From an uncultured Eubacteriales bacterium (GTDB lineage Bacteria; Bacillota; Clostridia; Lachnospirales; Lachnospiraceae), in NCBI GenBank assembly GCA_949292785.1, contig CASFBK010000021.1, forward strand, positions 1 to 38,706: 38,706 nt of DNA, written 5' to 3'. Every line of letters starts with the position of its first letter. Positions within the stretch are counted from its first letter, which is position 1. Both the position numbers and the translations under genes were made by a program. The notes under the pieces are model-generated. The model was not told the DNA's origin, did no database searches, and worked only from the letters and a program-made list of their open reading frames with translations. This document shows positions 17,828-26,574 of the stretch, piece after piece.

Positions 17828-18517
17828 CTACCCTTGATAATAATATCCGACACCCCACTTGGTATGGACATATCTTGGTTCACTCGGGTTCTTTTCAATC
17901 TTTTCACGCAGACGTCTAACATGTACATCTACGGTTCGTACATCTCCCGGATATTCATACCCCCATACCATATTCAACAAGTTCTCTCTGCTGTAGACCT
18001 TATTGGGATTCAACACCAAAAGCTCCAGTAAATCAAATTCCTTGGCAGTCAGATTAATTTCATTTCCAAGAATAAACAACCGGCGGCTCTCGCAGTCCAG
18101 CTTCAAATCTCCATTTTCAATGACCTTTTGTTCCTCTTCCTTTGGATGACTCTGCGCTGTTCTTCGCATAATTGCCTTAATTCTCGCCTTTACCTCAAGA
18201 ATATTAAAGGGTTTGGTTATGTAGTCATCTGCACCATATTCCAATCCAAGAATCTTATCCATATCATCCCCTTTTGCCGTCAGCATAACAATGGGAACCT
18301 GAGAAAATTCACGAATCTGCTGGCAGACCTGAAAACCATCCATTTTCGGAAGCATAATATCCAGTAAAATCATATCATACTTATTGTCGGTAGCCATCTT
18401 CAGCGCCTCTTCTCCATCATAGGCACAGTCCACTTCCATTCCGTCCTGTTCCAGACTAAAGCGGATTCCTTTTACAATTAACTTTTCATCATCTACTACA
18501 AGAACCTTTTTTGCCAT
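17828..18517 (-). CDS. OmpR/PhoB-family response regulator
   Basis: A 229-residue DNA-binding response regulator, partner of the kinase gene that follows. Receiver domain 1-120 with acidic pocket Asp9/Asp10, phospho-acceptor Asp53 (LLDIMLPKMDG), Thr in MLTAKGD and Lys in ITKPFN; C-terminal winged helix with VDVHVRRLREKIE and the closing WGVGYYY typical of the PhoB/WalR branch. GAGGTG precedes the ATG, 9 bases after the comEA stop. Target genes cannot be read here. Confidence 0.95.
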   Translation of the reverse strand: MAKKVLVVDDEKLIVKGIRFSLEQDGMEVDCAYDGEEALKMATDNKYDMILLDIMLPKMDGFQVCQQIREFSQVPIVMLTAKGDDMDKILGLEYGADDYITKPFNILEVKARIKAIMRRTAQSHPKEEEQKVIENGDLKLDCESRRLFILGNEINLTAKEFDLLELLVLNPNKVYSRENLLNMVWGYEYPGDVRTVDVHVRRLREKIEKNPSEPRYVHTKWGVGYYYQG

Positions 18518-18526
18518 TTTTTCACC

Positions 18527-19111
18527 TCAATTAACTTTAATGCTGTCCTTTATCTTGGAAAAAACACCCTCTTTGATTCCTTCTATTTCCATTAAGTCCT
18601 CAATTTGAGAAAAATTGCCGTTTTTTTCCCGCCAGGCAATAATACTTTTTGCTTTCGCCTGACCAATCCCGGGTAATGTCATCAACTGTTCCTCCGTGGC
18701 AGTATTTAGATTCACCTTTCCATCCTCCTGCTGCCCTAAAACCTGCGTTTCTACAGCTCCTGCTGCTTCTGCCTCACCCTGACTTCTTACATAAATCATC
18801 TCTCCATCTGAAAGGGGCTTAGCCTGATTCATCTGTCCCGCATCTGCATTTTCTAATATTCCGCCTGCCAGCTCAATCGCTTCAAACACGCGGCTTCCCT
18901 CCGGCAGCTCATACACTCCGGGCGAAGCCACTGCTCCGGAGACCTGAACATAGATTATCTTCTCTAATGTCTCCTGCTCCTGTTCTTCCGGTTCTTTCGT
19001 ATCTTCCAAAATCTCTGCTTCCTGTGTCTCTATCTGTGGCTTTGCTCCACATCCTCCAAACACAGTCATGCAGAAGAACAACATTATAATATATATTCTA
19101 TTTCTTTTCAT
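18527..19111 (-). CDS. comEA: ComEA-like DNA receptor, predicted lipoprotein
   Basis: A 194-residue protein with a signal peptide ending in FGGC (Cys21), an acidic linker, a SLBB-type domain (about 55-115: IYVQVSGAVASPGVYELPEG) and a C-terminal helix-hairpin-helix domain with VNLNTATEEQLMTLPGIG and GNFSQIEDLMEIEGI. ComEA binds incoming double-stranded DNA outside the membrane and passes it to ComEC. Bacillus ComEA uses a membrane helix; the lipobox here implies lipid anchoring. Start at 19111, not the upstream frame that begins inside the 52-bp repeats. First gene of the unit leading to comEC, with a long repeat-bearing leader. Confidence 0.9.
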   Translation of the reverse strand: MKRNRIYIIMLFFCMTVFGGCGAKPQIETQEAEILEDTKEPEEQEQETLEKIIYVQVSGAVASPGVYELPEGSRVFEAIELAGGILENADAGQMNQAKPLSDGEMIYVRSQGEAEAAGAVETQVLGQQEDGKVNLNTATEEQLMTLPGIGQAKAKSIIAWREKNGNFSQIEDLMEIEGIKEGVFSKIKDSIKVN

Positions 19112-19123
19112 GCCTTTCCCACC

Positions 19124-19279
19124 TTTCCTCTGTATTGGCGTGCTTTTCACGCCATACAGGTATACCCAAAGGGTGTTTCCTCTGTACCGGCGTGCTTTTC
19201 ACGCCATACAGGTATACCCAAAGGGTGTTTCCTCTGTATCGGCGTGTTTTTCACGCCATACAGGTATACCCAAAGGGTG
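19124..19279. repeat. Three tandem 52-bp hairpin repeats in the comEA leader
   Basis: Units at 19124-19175, 19176-19227 and 19228-19279 are almost identical, and a fourth begins and decays at 19280. Each holds a stem CTGTA-NN-GGCGTG / CACGCC-A-TACAG and a small ACCC-AAA-GGGT stem. Differences fall in the internal loop (TT, CC, TC) and the apical loop, never in the paired bases. The array lies between the promoter at 19319 and the comEA start, so it should be transcribed. Confidence 0.9.
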
Positions 19280-19318
19280 TTTCTTCTATGGGAAAAGTCT
19301 TATTCACGAATCTTCTCT

Positions 19319-19347
19319 ATTGTAACGAAATTTTGGATTTATTACAA
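19319..19347 (-). promoter_or_regulatory. Promoter of the comEA-two-component-comEC unit
   Basis: Minus strand: -35 TTGTAA (19342-19347), 17-base spacer, -10 TACAAT (19319-19324). It gives a leader of about 200 bases that contains the three 52-bp repeats. Confidence 0.65.
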
Positions 19348-19361
19348 GGGGATTTCAAAAA

Positions 19362-19793
19362 TTATTCCCATTTAAACAGGACAATTCCAGCAATACACAC
19401 TGCCATTCCCAAAAGTCTTCTCCACTCGAAGGGCTGTTTGTCCACTCCAAAGATTCCAAACACTTCTATAATATATGCCACAATGAGCTGTGATACCACA
19501 ATCAGCATAACTGCCTGTGCCGGTCCTAATGCTGCCATGCTCTTTACTACGGTATAGGTAATAAATGCTCCGATTACGCCACCAAAAAGCATATATTTGG
19601 GCTCGATTTCTAATATTCCCGCAAAGCTTTTTCGGTCCGTGAAAAACCAGGTCACCAGACAGATGACCAGTGCTGAAAACTGTACCCAGCTGTTACTTAC
19701 CCACATGCTGGTGTTTTTACTTACCTCTGTATTAAATACTCCTTGTACACTCATTAACGCCCCGGATAAAAGGGCAATAAAAATTCCAATCAT
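19362..19793 (-). CDS. DMT-superfamily transporter, YdcZ/DUF606 family
   Basis: A 143-residue membrane protein with about five hydrophobic segments, the single-domain size of YdcZ/DUF606 proteins. Seen: MIGIFIALLSGALMSVQGVFN at the start, SWVQFSALVICLVTWFF, and AALGPAQAVMLIVVSQL. The substrate is unknown. Start taken at 19793; an upstream in-frame ATG (19862) would overlap argD and adds a basic, non-family stretch. It follows argD by 59 bases and may be read through from the arg operon, suggesting export or import of a related metabolite, but this is only context. Confidence 0.85.
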   Translation of the reverse strand: MIGIFIALLSGALMSVQGVFNTEVSKNTSMWVSNSWVQFSALVICLVTWFFTDRKSFAGILEIEPKYMLFGGVIGAFITYTVVKSMAALGPAQAVMLIVVSQLIVAYIIEVFGIFGVDKQPFEWRRLLGMAVCIAGIVLFKWE

Positions 19794-19852
19794 TGCTGTA
19801 CCCCGCTTTCTTTTTCTAGTAGGATATACCAAGATTGGAATTTTTATACGTC

Positions 19853-21049
19853 TTACCTGCACTCACCAAATGCTTTTTTCAATTTTTCTACCATTTCGTC
19901 TACATGTTCTTTTTCAATTACAAGAGGCGGTACAAAACGAAGTACATTGCTTCCTGCAGTAATGACAATTAAGCCATGCTCTAACGCTTTGCTGCTTACT
20001 TCTCCCACCGGAACAGATAACTCCAGCCCCTGCATTAATCCCATTCCTCTGCGGGCAGCTACAAGGTCATATTCTTCTACCAGCTTATCCAGCTGCTCCT
20101 CCAGATATGCAGAAATCTCTTTTACATGAGCCACCAGATTCTTTTCCTCAAAAATGTCAAACACCTTGCTGACTGCTGCACCTACGAAAGGATTCCCGCC
20201 ATAGGTAGTTCCATGGTCGCCCGGCTTTAGTGAAGCATCTGCCACTTTCTGCGTTACAACAAAGGCTCCCACCGGCACTCCACAGCCCAGCGCCTTAGCA
20301 CAGGTCATAATATCCGGCTTGATGCCATAATTCTGCCATGCAAACATCGCCCCAGTTCTTCCCATTCCGCACTGAATTTCATCTAATATCAAAAGGATGT
20401 CATTTTCTTCACAGATTTTCTTTATGCCGGATAAAAATTCTTTTTCTGCCGGATAAATACCGCCCTCACCTTGTACGGTTTCCATAATAATGGCACAGGT
20501 CTTTTCATTTACCAATGCTTTTACACTGTCCAGATTATTGTACTCTGCAAACTTTACGATTCCGGGTAATGGTTCAAAAGGCTCTCTGTAGTGCGCGTTT
20601 CCGGTAACGGAAAGGGCGCCCATGGTTCTTCCGTGGAAAGAATGTTCCATCGCTATGATTTCATGGTCGGTACAGCCATCCTTTTCATATGCATATTTCT
20701 TTGCTGCCTTTAAGGCTCCCTCAATGGCTTCTGTGCCGCTGTTAGTAAAAAACACCCGGTCCAGCCCGGATGCCTGGCAGACCTTACCTGCCGCCTCAAT
20801 AATCGGGGCATTATAGTAAAGATTCGACGTGTGAATCAGTTTATCTATCTGCTGCTTTAAGGCGTCATTGTATTCTTTATTGCCATATCCTAATGCCTGT
20901 ACTGCGATTCCTGCTGCAAAATCCAGGTATTTACAACCATCCGTGTCATAAAGATACACTCCTTCTCCACGTTCAAGTACAATCTGATTCCGGTTATAAG
21001 TATGTAAAATATGCTGTTCTGCACTGTCAATAAACGCTTCTTTTCCCAT
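19853..21049 (-). CDS. argD: Acetylornithine aminotransferase
   Basis: A 398-residue class III PLP aminotransferase that converts N-acetylglutamate semialdehyde to N-acetylornithine. Seen: FTNSGTEAIEGALKAAKKY, SFHGRTMGALSVTG, LDEIQCGMGRTGAMFA and TCAKALGCGVPVGAF, the last with the Schiff-base Lys. Its ATG overlaps the argB stop by one base (TAATG). Fourth biosynthetic gene of the operon argC-GNAT-argJ-argB-argD. Confidence 0.95.
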   Translation of the reverse strand: MGKEAFIDSAEQHILHTYNRNQIVLERGEGVYLYDTDGCKYLDFAAGIAVQALGYGNKEYNDALKQQIDKLIHTSNLYYNAPIIEAAGKVCQASGLDRVFFTNSGTEAIEGALKAAKKYAYEKDGCTDHEIIAMEHSFHGRTMGALSVTGNAHYREPFEPLPGIVKFAEYNNLDSVKALVNEKTCAIIMETVQGEGGIYPAEKEFLSGIKKICEENDILLILDEIQCGMGRTGAMFAWQNYGIKPDIMTCAKALGCGVPVGAFVVTQKVADASLKPGDHGTTYGGNPFVGAAVSKVFDIFEEKNLVAHVKEISAYLEEQLDKLVEEYDLVAARRGMGLMQGLELSVPVGEVSSKALEHGLIVITAGSNVLRFVPPLVIEKEHVDEMVEKLKKAFGECR

Positions 21050-21954
21050 TATGCTTCCTCCTTATAGAACCGTTCATCGCTGTCTCCCAAAATAGCGGTT
21101 CCGATTCCTCTATTGGTAAAGATTTCCAGTAATAAGCAATGTGGGATACGTCCGTCTAAAATATGTACTCTGGAAACTCCGTTATCAATGGCGTCAATAC
21201 AGTTATTAAGCTTCGGTAACATTCCGCCTCCGATGTTTCCGCCGCCAATCAGTTCCTTAGCCCCGGAAACTGTCAGTTCAGAAATCAAGGTCGACTTGTC
21301 TGCCGGGTCTTTGTAAACACCTTCAATATCTGTTAAAAATGCCAGTTTTTCTGCATTCACTGCCCTTGCAATGGCACATGCCGCATCATCCGCATTTATA
21401 TTATAGGTGTCAAAATTGTCATCCAGTCCCACCGGACAGATAATCGGCAGAAAATCCTTCTCCAATAAATCAAACAAAATTTTTGGATTCACTTCCTTTA
21501 CTTCTCCTACATATCCAATATCCTGTCCATCGGAATATTTTCTGCCTACCTTTAAAAGTCCTCCGTCTTTTCCGCTGATACCGATTGCATTTACGCCTAA
21601 TTCTTCTACCATCTGTACCAGAGATTTGTTTACTTTTCCAAGAACCATTTCCGCAATCTCCATAGTGTCCTTATCTGTTTTACGAAGACCATTGATAAAT
21701 TCCGGCTCCATTCCTACTTTTCCGACCCACTTGCTGATTTCTTTTCCACCGCCATGTACGATGATTGGCTTAAATCCTACCAGCTTTAATAAGGTCACAT
21801 CCTGAATGACGCTCTTTTTCAGTTCGTCATCCACCATCGCGCTTCCGCCGTATTTTACTACGATGATTTTCCGATTAAAGCGCTGTATGTATGGAAGTGC
21901 TTCAATCAGCACCTCTGCCTTTTGCAAAATTTCCTGCATGTTTTTTTCTTCCAT
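21049..21954 (-). CDS. argB: Acetylglutamate kinase
   Basis: A 301-residue amino acid kinase that phosphorylates N-acetylglutamate. Seen: [41 protein letters not shown] and [15 protein letters not shown]. The N-terminal helix ([18 protein letters not shown]) is of the type found in arginine-inhibited hexameric NAGKs, so feedback control by arginine is likely; that is an inference from the family. An ATG five codons later is a possible start. Confidence 0.96.
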   Translation of the reverse strand: MEEKNMQEILQKAEVLIEALPYIQRFNRKIIVVKYGGSAMVDDELKKSVIQDVTLLKLVGFKPIIVHGGGKEISKWVGKVGMEPEFINGLRKTDKDTMEIAEMVLGKVNKSLVQMVEELGVNAIGISGKDGGLLKVGRKYSDGQDIGYVGEVKEVNPKILFDLLEKDFLPIICPVGLDDNFDTYNINADDAACAIARAVNAEKLAFLTDIEGVYKDPADKSTLISELTVSGAKELIGGGNIGGGMLPKLNNCIDAIDNGVSRVHILDGRIPHCLLLEIFTNRGIGTAILGDSDERFYKEEA

Positions 21955-22011
21955 TTTTCTTATCCTCTTTTCGTTTCCATGTAATTATTATGTAATTATC
22001 TCCCAAATAAT

Positions 22012-23235
22012 CTAGGACCGATAATCTGCGTTGATTTTTACATAATCATAAGTTAAGTCGCAGCCCCATGCGGTGGCTGTCTCCTCTCCCATTTTCATAT
22101 CCACCAGCACGGTCACTTCTTCGTCTGACAATATCTTGCTGGCCTCGTCTTCGCTATAATCGGTTGCTACTCCATCCTTATATATCTGAATCTTTCCGGA
22201 TTTGCTCTGGAAAAACAGCTCAATGGCTTCCGGGTCAAATTGTACACCGGAATATCCAAGTGCACAAAGGATTCTTCCCCAGTTAGCATCATGTCCGTAA
22301 ATTGCTGCTTTTGTTAAAGAAGAACAGATGACCGACTTTGCCAGCACCTTGGCATTTTCCTTGGTATCTGCATTGATAACCTGTGTTTCAAATAATGCAG
22401 TCGCTCCTTCTCCGTCTCCTGCCATTTTCTTTGCAAGTGTGGTATTAACATAATTCAAGGCTTCCACGAACTTCTGATAGGTCTCGTTCTTTTCTGTTAC
22501 CTTAGCATTTCCTGCCATTCCATTTGCAAGTAATAATACCGTATCATTGGTAGATGTATCACCATCTACGGAAATCATATTGTAGGTATCCTTAATATCC
22601 TCACGCAATGCTTCCTGAAGCAATTCTTTCGAAATCGCCAAATCCGTTGTTACGAAGCTTAACATGGTACACATATTAGGATGTATCATCCCGGAACCTT
22701 TGCACATACCGCCTACGGTTACCGTTTTTCCATCTGCTTCAAAAGTCACTGCCACTTCCTTTGACTTTGTATCTGTTGTCATAATGGCACATGCTGCTTC
22801 ATGTCCGCTCTCTAATGTATCCGAAAGCTTTGGTGCCATTGTCTTTACTCCATTTTGGATTCGGTCGATGGGAAGCTGCATTCCGATTACTCCCGTAGAA
22901 GCTACCAATACCTGCTCTGCCGGTATCTGCAACACTTCCTGTACCGTATCCGCTGTTTTCTTGCAGTAGGACATTCCCTCTTCTCCCGTACATGCATTGG
23001 CAATTCCTGCGTTTACCACAACTGCCTGTGCACATTCCTGATTGTCCACTACACTTTTATCCCATTTTACCGGTGCTGCCTTGACAACGTTCGTAGTAAA
23101 GGTTCCTGCCGATACTGCCGGTACTTCGCTGACTATCATTGCCATATCCGCGCGGTCTTTATACTTTATCCCTGCCGCCGTAGCAGCTGCCTTGAATCCT
23201 TTTGCTGCGGTAACTCCGCCTGTGATAATTTCCAT
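22012..23235 (-). CDS. argJ: Bifunctional ornithine acetyltransferase/N-acetylglutamate synthase
   Basis: A 407-residue ArgJ, which recycles the acetyl group from acetylornithine to glutamate. It self-cleaves before a Thr that becomes the nucleophile. Here the site reads KGSGMIHPNMCTMLSF, with Thr190 preceded by Cys, where most family members have Ala (MATML). Other blocks (NAGIANACTG, GDGEGATALFE, GHDANWGRILCALGY) are typical. Whether it also makes acetylglutamate from acetyl-CoA cannot be told from sequence. Confidence 0.95.
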   Translation of the reverse strand: MEIITGGVTAAKGFKAAATAAGIKYKDRADMAMIVSEVPAVSAGTFTTNVVKAAPVKWDKSVVDNQECAQAVVVNAGIANACTGEEGMSYCKKTADTVQEVLQIPAEQVLVASTGVIGMQLPIDRIQNGVKTMAPKLSDTLESGHEAACAIMTTDTKSKEVAVTFEADGKTVTVGGMCKGSGMIHPNMCTMLSFVTTDLAISKELLQEALREDIKDTYNMISVDGDTSTNDTVLLLANGMAGNAKVTEKNETYQKFVEALNYVNTTLAKKMAGDGEGATALFETQVINADTKENAKVLAKSVICSSLTKAAIYGHDANWGRILCALGYSGVQFDPEAIELFFQSKSGKIQIYKDGVATDYSEDEASKILSDEEVTVLVDMKMGEETATAWGCDLTYDYVKINADYRS

Positions 23236-23339
23236 AATACTTCTTCCTTCCTCGTTAAACGTTCCGATTTCTTCTAAAATATAATGCTGCCTGTCATAAT
23301 ACCAAATTGCCTATGTATTTTTCTGCTCTGATTTTAATT

Positions 23340-23789
23340 TTATTGAAATGTGGTAATATTCTCATCATTCAGCGTAAAATCATAATAATTCAAATCTTCC
23401 CGAAACGTCCAACCGACACTTTTCCAGAAATGATTTCCTACTTCATTATTCTTAAACGCTATGAGACAGACTTTATTAATATGCTCTCTTTGCAATGCCC
23501 GCATGGCTTCTACTGTCATCTTTTTTCCAATACCGTGCTCGCGGTATTCTTTCTGCACGCACACATGGTAAAAGCATCCTCGTCGTCCATCATGCCCACA
23601 CAAAATAGCTCCTATAATCTTTCCATCTGCTTGTGCAACAATACTCGTAGTAGGATTTCTTTTGATAAAACGTTCCACACCCTCTTTGGAATCATCCATA
23701 CTGCGGATTCCAAAGCCTTTAATGGTTTTCCAGAGAGCATATACGCCTTCGTAATCCGTAATCTTCATTTCCCGTATTACAATATCCAT
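23340..23789 (-). CDS. GNAT N-acetyltransferase inside the arg operon
   Basis: A 149-residue GNAT protein with acetyl-CoA loop VQKEYREHGIGKKM (RxxGIG form) and C-terminal NNEVGNHFWKSVGWTFRED. It resembles small YpeA/RimI-like enzymes. Its place between argC and argJ raises the possibility of a short-form N-acetylglutamate synthase priming the cycle, but nothing in the sequence proves the acceptor. Ribosome site AGGAAAGAAG. A hairpin separates it from argC. Confidence 0.85.
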   Translation of the reverse strand: MDIVIREMKITDYEGVYALWKTIKGFGIRSMDDSKEGVERFIKRNPTTSIVAQADGKIIGAILCGHDGRRGCFYHVCVQKEYREHGIGKKMTVEAMRALQREHINKVCLIAFKNNEVGNHFWKSVGWTFREDLNYYDFTLNDENITTFQ

Positions 23790-23825
23790 TTATTTTTCTT
23801 CTTTCCTATATAAAATTTGTTTTAT

Positions 23826-23868
23826 AATATGTTCCGAAATTTTTCCGAAAAATCTGCCGGAACATATT
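23826..23868 (-). other. Stem-loop between argC and the GNAT gene
   Basis: AATATGTTCCG (23826-23836) and CGGAACATATT (23858-23868) are perfect 11-base arms, with an inner ATTTTT / AAAAAT stem. It starts at the argC stop codon. No T run follows, so a processing or partial-termination element is more likely than a full terminator. Confidence 0.6.
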
Positions 23869-24934
23869 ACGGGAACATTGGAACTAACTGCAAGCCTTCA
23901 TTTTCCGGAAAACCAAACAGCAGATTCATATTCTGCACGGCCTGCCCTGCTGCTCCTTTTACCAAATTGTCAATGGCTCCCATCATAATAATCCGTCCGG
24001 TACGCTCGTCAATCTTAAATCCAATATCCACAAAGTTACTTCCTTCTACCCACTTTGTCTCCGGGCACTGGTCTTTTTCTAACACACGTACAAAATATTC
24101 ATCCTTATAATATTTATCATAGGCAGCCTTTACCTGTTCGTAGGTCGGATATGTAAAGCTTCCATCCGGCTGTTCTATTTTTTTCAAGGAAGCATATTCG
24201 GTTGCCAGAATTCCTCTGTTCATCGGTACAAGATGAGGAGTAAAATTAATGACCACCTGTTCTCCTGCCGCATAACCTAACTGCTCCTCAATCTCTGGTG
24301 TATGACGGTGGGTTGCCACGCCATAAGCCTTCATATTTTCATTTACTTCACAGAAAAGATTCGGCACCTTCGCTCCTCTTCCTGCTCCTGAAGTTCCCGA
24401 CTTCGCGTCTACAATCAGGGTATTCGGTTCTATCAAACCTTCTTTTACCAAGGGATACGCGGTAAGGATGGAGCATGTAGTGTAACATCCCGGATTTGCC
24501 ACAAGTCTTGCTTTTTTTACCTTTTCTCTATTCACTTCACACAGACCATACACCGCTTCTTCTATAAACTGAGGGCTCTTGTGTTCTATCTTATACCATT
24601 CCTCATAAGTCTTTACATCTTTCAAACGGTAGTCCGCACTTAAATCGATTACTTTTGTGTTCTGCAAAATCTCCTCCGTCAGCACTCCTGCTAAAAATCC
24701 CTGAGGTGTTGCGGTAAAGATAACATCTACCTGCTTTGCCAGTTCTTCTATATTGTCATCCAGACAGGTATCTTCCACCAGCTGAAACATATTGCGATAT
24801 ACGTTTGCATATTTTTCATCAATATAGCTTCTGGAACCATACCACTTAATTTCTACTTCTTTATGTCCTAACAAAATACGCACCAGTTCTCCTCCTGCGT
24901 ATCCGGTTGCTCCGATTATTCCTGCTTTTATCAC
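23867..24934 (-). CDS. argC: N-acetyl-gamma-glutamyl-phosphate reductase
   Basis: A 355-residue NADPH-dependent reductase, third step of ornithine synthesis. Seen: the nucleotide loop AGIIGATGYAGGELVRIL at the N-terminus and VANPGCYTTCS with the catalytic Cys. I chose the GTG at 24934, which gives the family-typical MIKAGIIGATGYAG start; AGGAAGG lies about 11 bases upstream. An ATG at 24979 would add 15 unrelated residues. First gene of the arg operon; its promoter at 25033 carries ARG-box-like operators. Confidence 0.94.
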   Translation of the reverse strand: MIKAGIIGATGYAGGELVRILLGHKEVEIKWYGSRSYIDEKYANVYRNMFQLVEDTCLDDNIEELAKQVDVIFTATPQGFLAGVLTEEILQNTKVIDLSADYRLKDVKTYEEWYKIEHKSPQFIEEAVYGLCEVNREKVKKARLVANPGCYTTCSILTAYPLVKEGLIEPNTLIVDAKSGTSGAGRGAKVPNLFCEVNENMKAYGVATHRHTPEIEEQLGYAAGEQVVINFTPHLVPMNRGILATEYASLKKIEQPDGSFTYPTYEQVKAAYDKYYKDEYFVRVLEKDQCPETKWVEGSNFVDIGFKIDERTGRIIMMGAIDNLVKGAAGQAVQNMNLLFGFPENEGLQLVPMFP

Positions 24935-25026
24935 TGTAACACACACCTTCCTGTTTCCTAAACGATAGTACTTTACCATAGTAATATATATTTTCTCATT
25001 CGTAAAGAACTTTTTTCATTTGATAT

Positions 25027-25060
25027 TGCATAATTATACATCCTTTTTATTTTTTATGCA
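25027..25060. promoter_or_regulatory. Paired ARG-box-like operators at the argC promoter
   Basis: TGCATAATTATACA (25027-25040) matches the general ARG box TGAATWWWWATTCA at 12 of 14 positions. A weaker copy (25047-25060, ending ATGCA) matches 11 of 14, about two helical turns away. They cover the -10 and -35 boxes of the argC promoter, as expected for ArgR/AhrC repression. The arginine repressor gene itself is not in the window. Confidence 0.65.
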
Positions 25061-25061
25061 A
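25033..25061 (-). promoter_or_regulatory. Promoter of argC operon
   Basis: Minus strand: -35 TTGCAT (25056-25061), 17-base spacer, -10 TATAAT (25033-25038). The leader to the argC start is about 90 bases. Confidence 0.75.
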
Positions 25062-25177
25062 GTACCCATTTCTTATTTTTTCAGTTTTCTTTGTAATTCA
25101 AGTATTTTTCTTCCTTAATATATACATATTCTCTTTCTTACATTCTGCTTTTTCTTTCGTCGTTTTGACCCTATATT

Positions 25178-25212
25178 TGAATTTTTATTATTTATTTATG
25201 TATATTTTTTCA
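25178..25212. promoter_or_regulatory. Paired ARG-box-like operators upstream of argG
   Basis: TGAATTTTTATTAT (25178-25191) and TGTATATTTTTTCA (25199-25212) each match the ARG box at 12 of 14 positions and start exactly 21 bases apart, the centre spacing known for paired ArgR sites. The second ends one base before the -35 box of argG. In so AT-rich a spacer some chance matching is expected, so confidence rests on the spacing. Confidence 0.6.
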
Positions 25213-25213
25213 C

Positions 25214-25242
25214 TTGCCTTTTTGTCCATCCTATTGTATAGT
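25214..25242 (+). promoter_or_regulatory. Promoter of argG
   Basis: -35 TTGCCT (25214-25219), 17-base spacer, -10 TATAGT (25237-25242). The 351-base spacer between argC and argG holds this promoter, the argC promoter and the ARG-box-like pairs; I see no ORF in it. Confidence 0.65.
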
Positions 25243-25285
25243 AAGTTATAAGATTTATGATAAATTTTAACGGAGGGATTTTAAA

Positions 25286-26503
25286 ATGAAAGAAAAAGTA
25301 ATTTTAGCGTATTCCGGCGGACTGGATACCACTGCCATTATTCCATGGTTAAAGGAAAATTATGACTACGAGGTTGTTTGCTGTTGTATCGACTGTGGTC
25401 AGGAAGAAGAGCTGGACGGACTGGAAGAACGTGCCAAATTATCCGGTGCTTCTAAATTATACATAGAAGATATTATTGATGAATTTGCAGAAGAATACAT
25501 CGTTCCATGTGTACAGGCAGGCGCCGTATACGAGAATAAATATCTGCTCGGTACTTCCATGGCACGCCCCGGAATTGCTAAAAAATTAGTAGAAATCGCA
25601 AGAAAAGAAGGCGCTACTGCTATCTGCCACGGCGCTACCGGTAAGGGAAATGACCAGATTCGTTTCGAGCTTGGTATTAAGGCTCTGGCTCCTGACTTAA
25701 AGATCATTGCTCCATGGAGAGATGATAAATGGGGAATGCAGTCCCGTGAAGATGAGATTGAATACTGCAAGGCACATGGCATTGACCTTCCTTTCTCTGC
25801 AGACAGCAGCTACAGCCGTGACCGTAACCTGTGGCACATCAGCCATGAAGGTCTGGAACTGGAAGACCCTGCAAATGAACCAAATTACGACCATTTATTA
25901 GTTCTGGGGGTTTCTCCGGAAAAAGCTCCTGATGAAGCAGAATATGTTACCATGACTTTTGAAGCAGGTGTTCCTAAGACTCTGAATGGAAAGGCTATGA
26001 AGGTAGCAGATATTATCCGTGAATTAAATAAATTAGGTGGAAAACACGGAATTGGTATTATCGATATCGTAGAAAACCGTGTAGTAGGTATGAAGTCCCG
26101 TGGTGTGTATGAAACTCCTGGCGGAACCATCCTTATGGAAGCACAGAAACAGTTAGAAGAACTGGTATTAGACCGTGCTACCATGGAAACCAAAAAGGAT
26201 ATGGGCAATAAATTTGCACAGATTGTATACGAAGGAAAATGGTTCACTCCACTTCGTGAAGCAGTACAGGCATTTGTAACATCTACCCAGAAATATGTGA
26301 CCGGAGAAGTAAAATTCAAGCTTTACAAAGGAAATATCATCAAAGCCGGAACCACTTCCCCATACTCTCTGTACAGTGAATCTCTGGCAAGCTTTACTAC
26401 CGGTGATTTATACGACCACCATGACGCAGAAGGCTTCATTACCCTGTTTGGTCTTCCACTGAAGGTAAGAGCTATGAAGATGGCTGAATTAGAAGAGAAA
26501 TAA
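25286..26503 (+). CDS. argG: Argininosuccinate synthase
   Basis: A 405-residue ATP-dependent ligase joining citrulline and aspartate. Seen: the PP-loop [12 protein letters not shown] at 8-19, [14 protein letters not shown], the citrulline-binding [17 protein letters not shown], and [15 protein letters not shown]. Full family length. GGAGGG lies 7 bases before ATG. Divergent from the argC operon with similar operators. No argH follows; argininosuccinate lyase and carbamoyltransferase must be elsewhere. Confidence 0.97.
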   Translation: MKEKVILAYSGGLDTTAIIPWLKENYDYEVVCCCIDCGQEEELDGLEERAKLSGASKLYIEDIIDEFAEEYIVPCVQAGAVYENKYLLGTSMARPGIAKKLVEIARKEGATAICHGATGKGNDQIRFELGIKALAPDLKIIAPWRDDKWGMQSREDEIEYCKAHGIDLPFSADSSYSRDRNLWHISHEGLELEDPANEPNYDHLLVLGVSPEKAPDEAEYVTMTFEAGVPKTLNGKAMKVADIIRELNKLGGKHGIGIIDIVENRVVGMKSRGVYETPGGTILMEAQKQLEELVLDRATMETKKDMGNKFAQIVYEGKWFTPLREAVQAFVTSTQKYVTGEVKFKLYKGNIIKAGTTSPYSLYSESLASFTTGDLYDHHDAEGFITLFGLPLKVRAMKMAELEEK

Positions 26504-26528
26504 TCTTCTGCCTGTTACGAACAAGCGA

Positions 26529-26574
26529 TTTTATATGACAGGTAATTGCAACGCAATTTCCTATCATATAAAAA
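26529..26574. other. Large hairpin downstream of argG
   Basis: Outer arms of 14 bases (TTTTATATGACAGG / CCTATCATATAAAA, one mismatch) enclose a perfect inner stem AATTGC-AAC-GCAATT. It sits directly before the terminator and may protect the argG transcript end. Confidence 0.6.

Noticed and set aside
19124-19279. CRISPR array
   Set aside because: Units are directly tandem with no unique spacers and show loop-only variation.
19135-19557. Plus-strand ORF across the 52-bp repeats
   Set aside because: Its frame shifts with each 52-base unit, it overlaps the transporter gene antisense, and it has no ribosome site.
25697-26319. Minus-strand ORFs within argG
   Set aside because: They are antisense shadows of a fully conserved gene.
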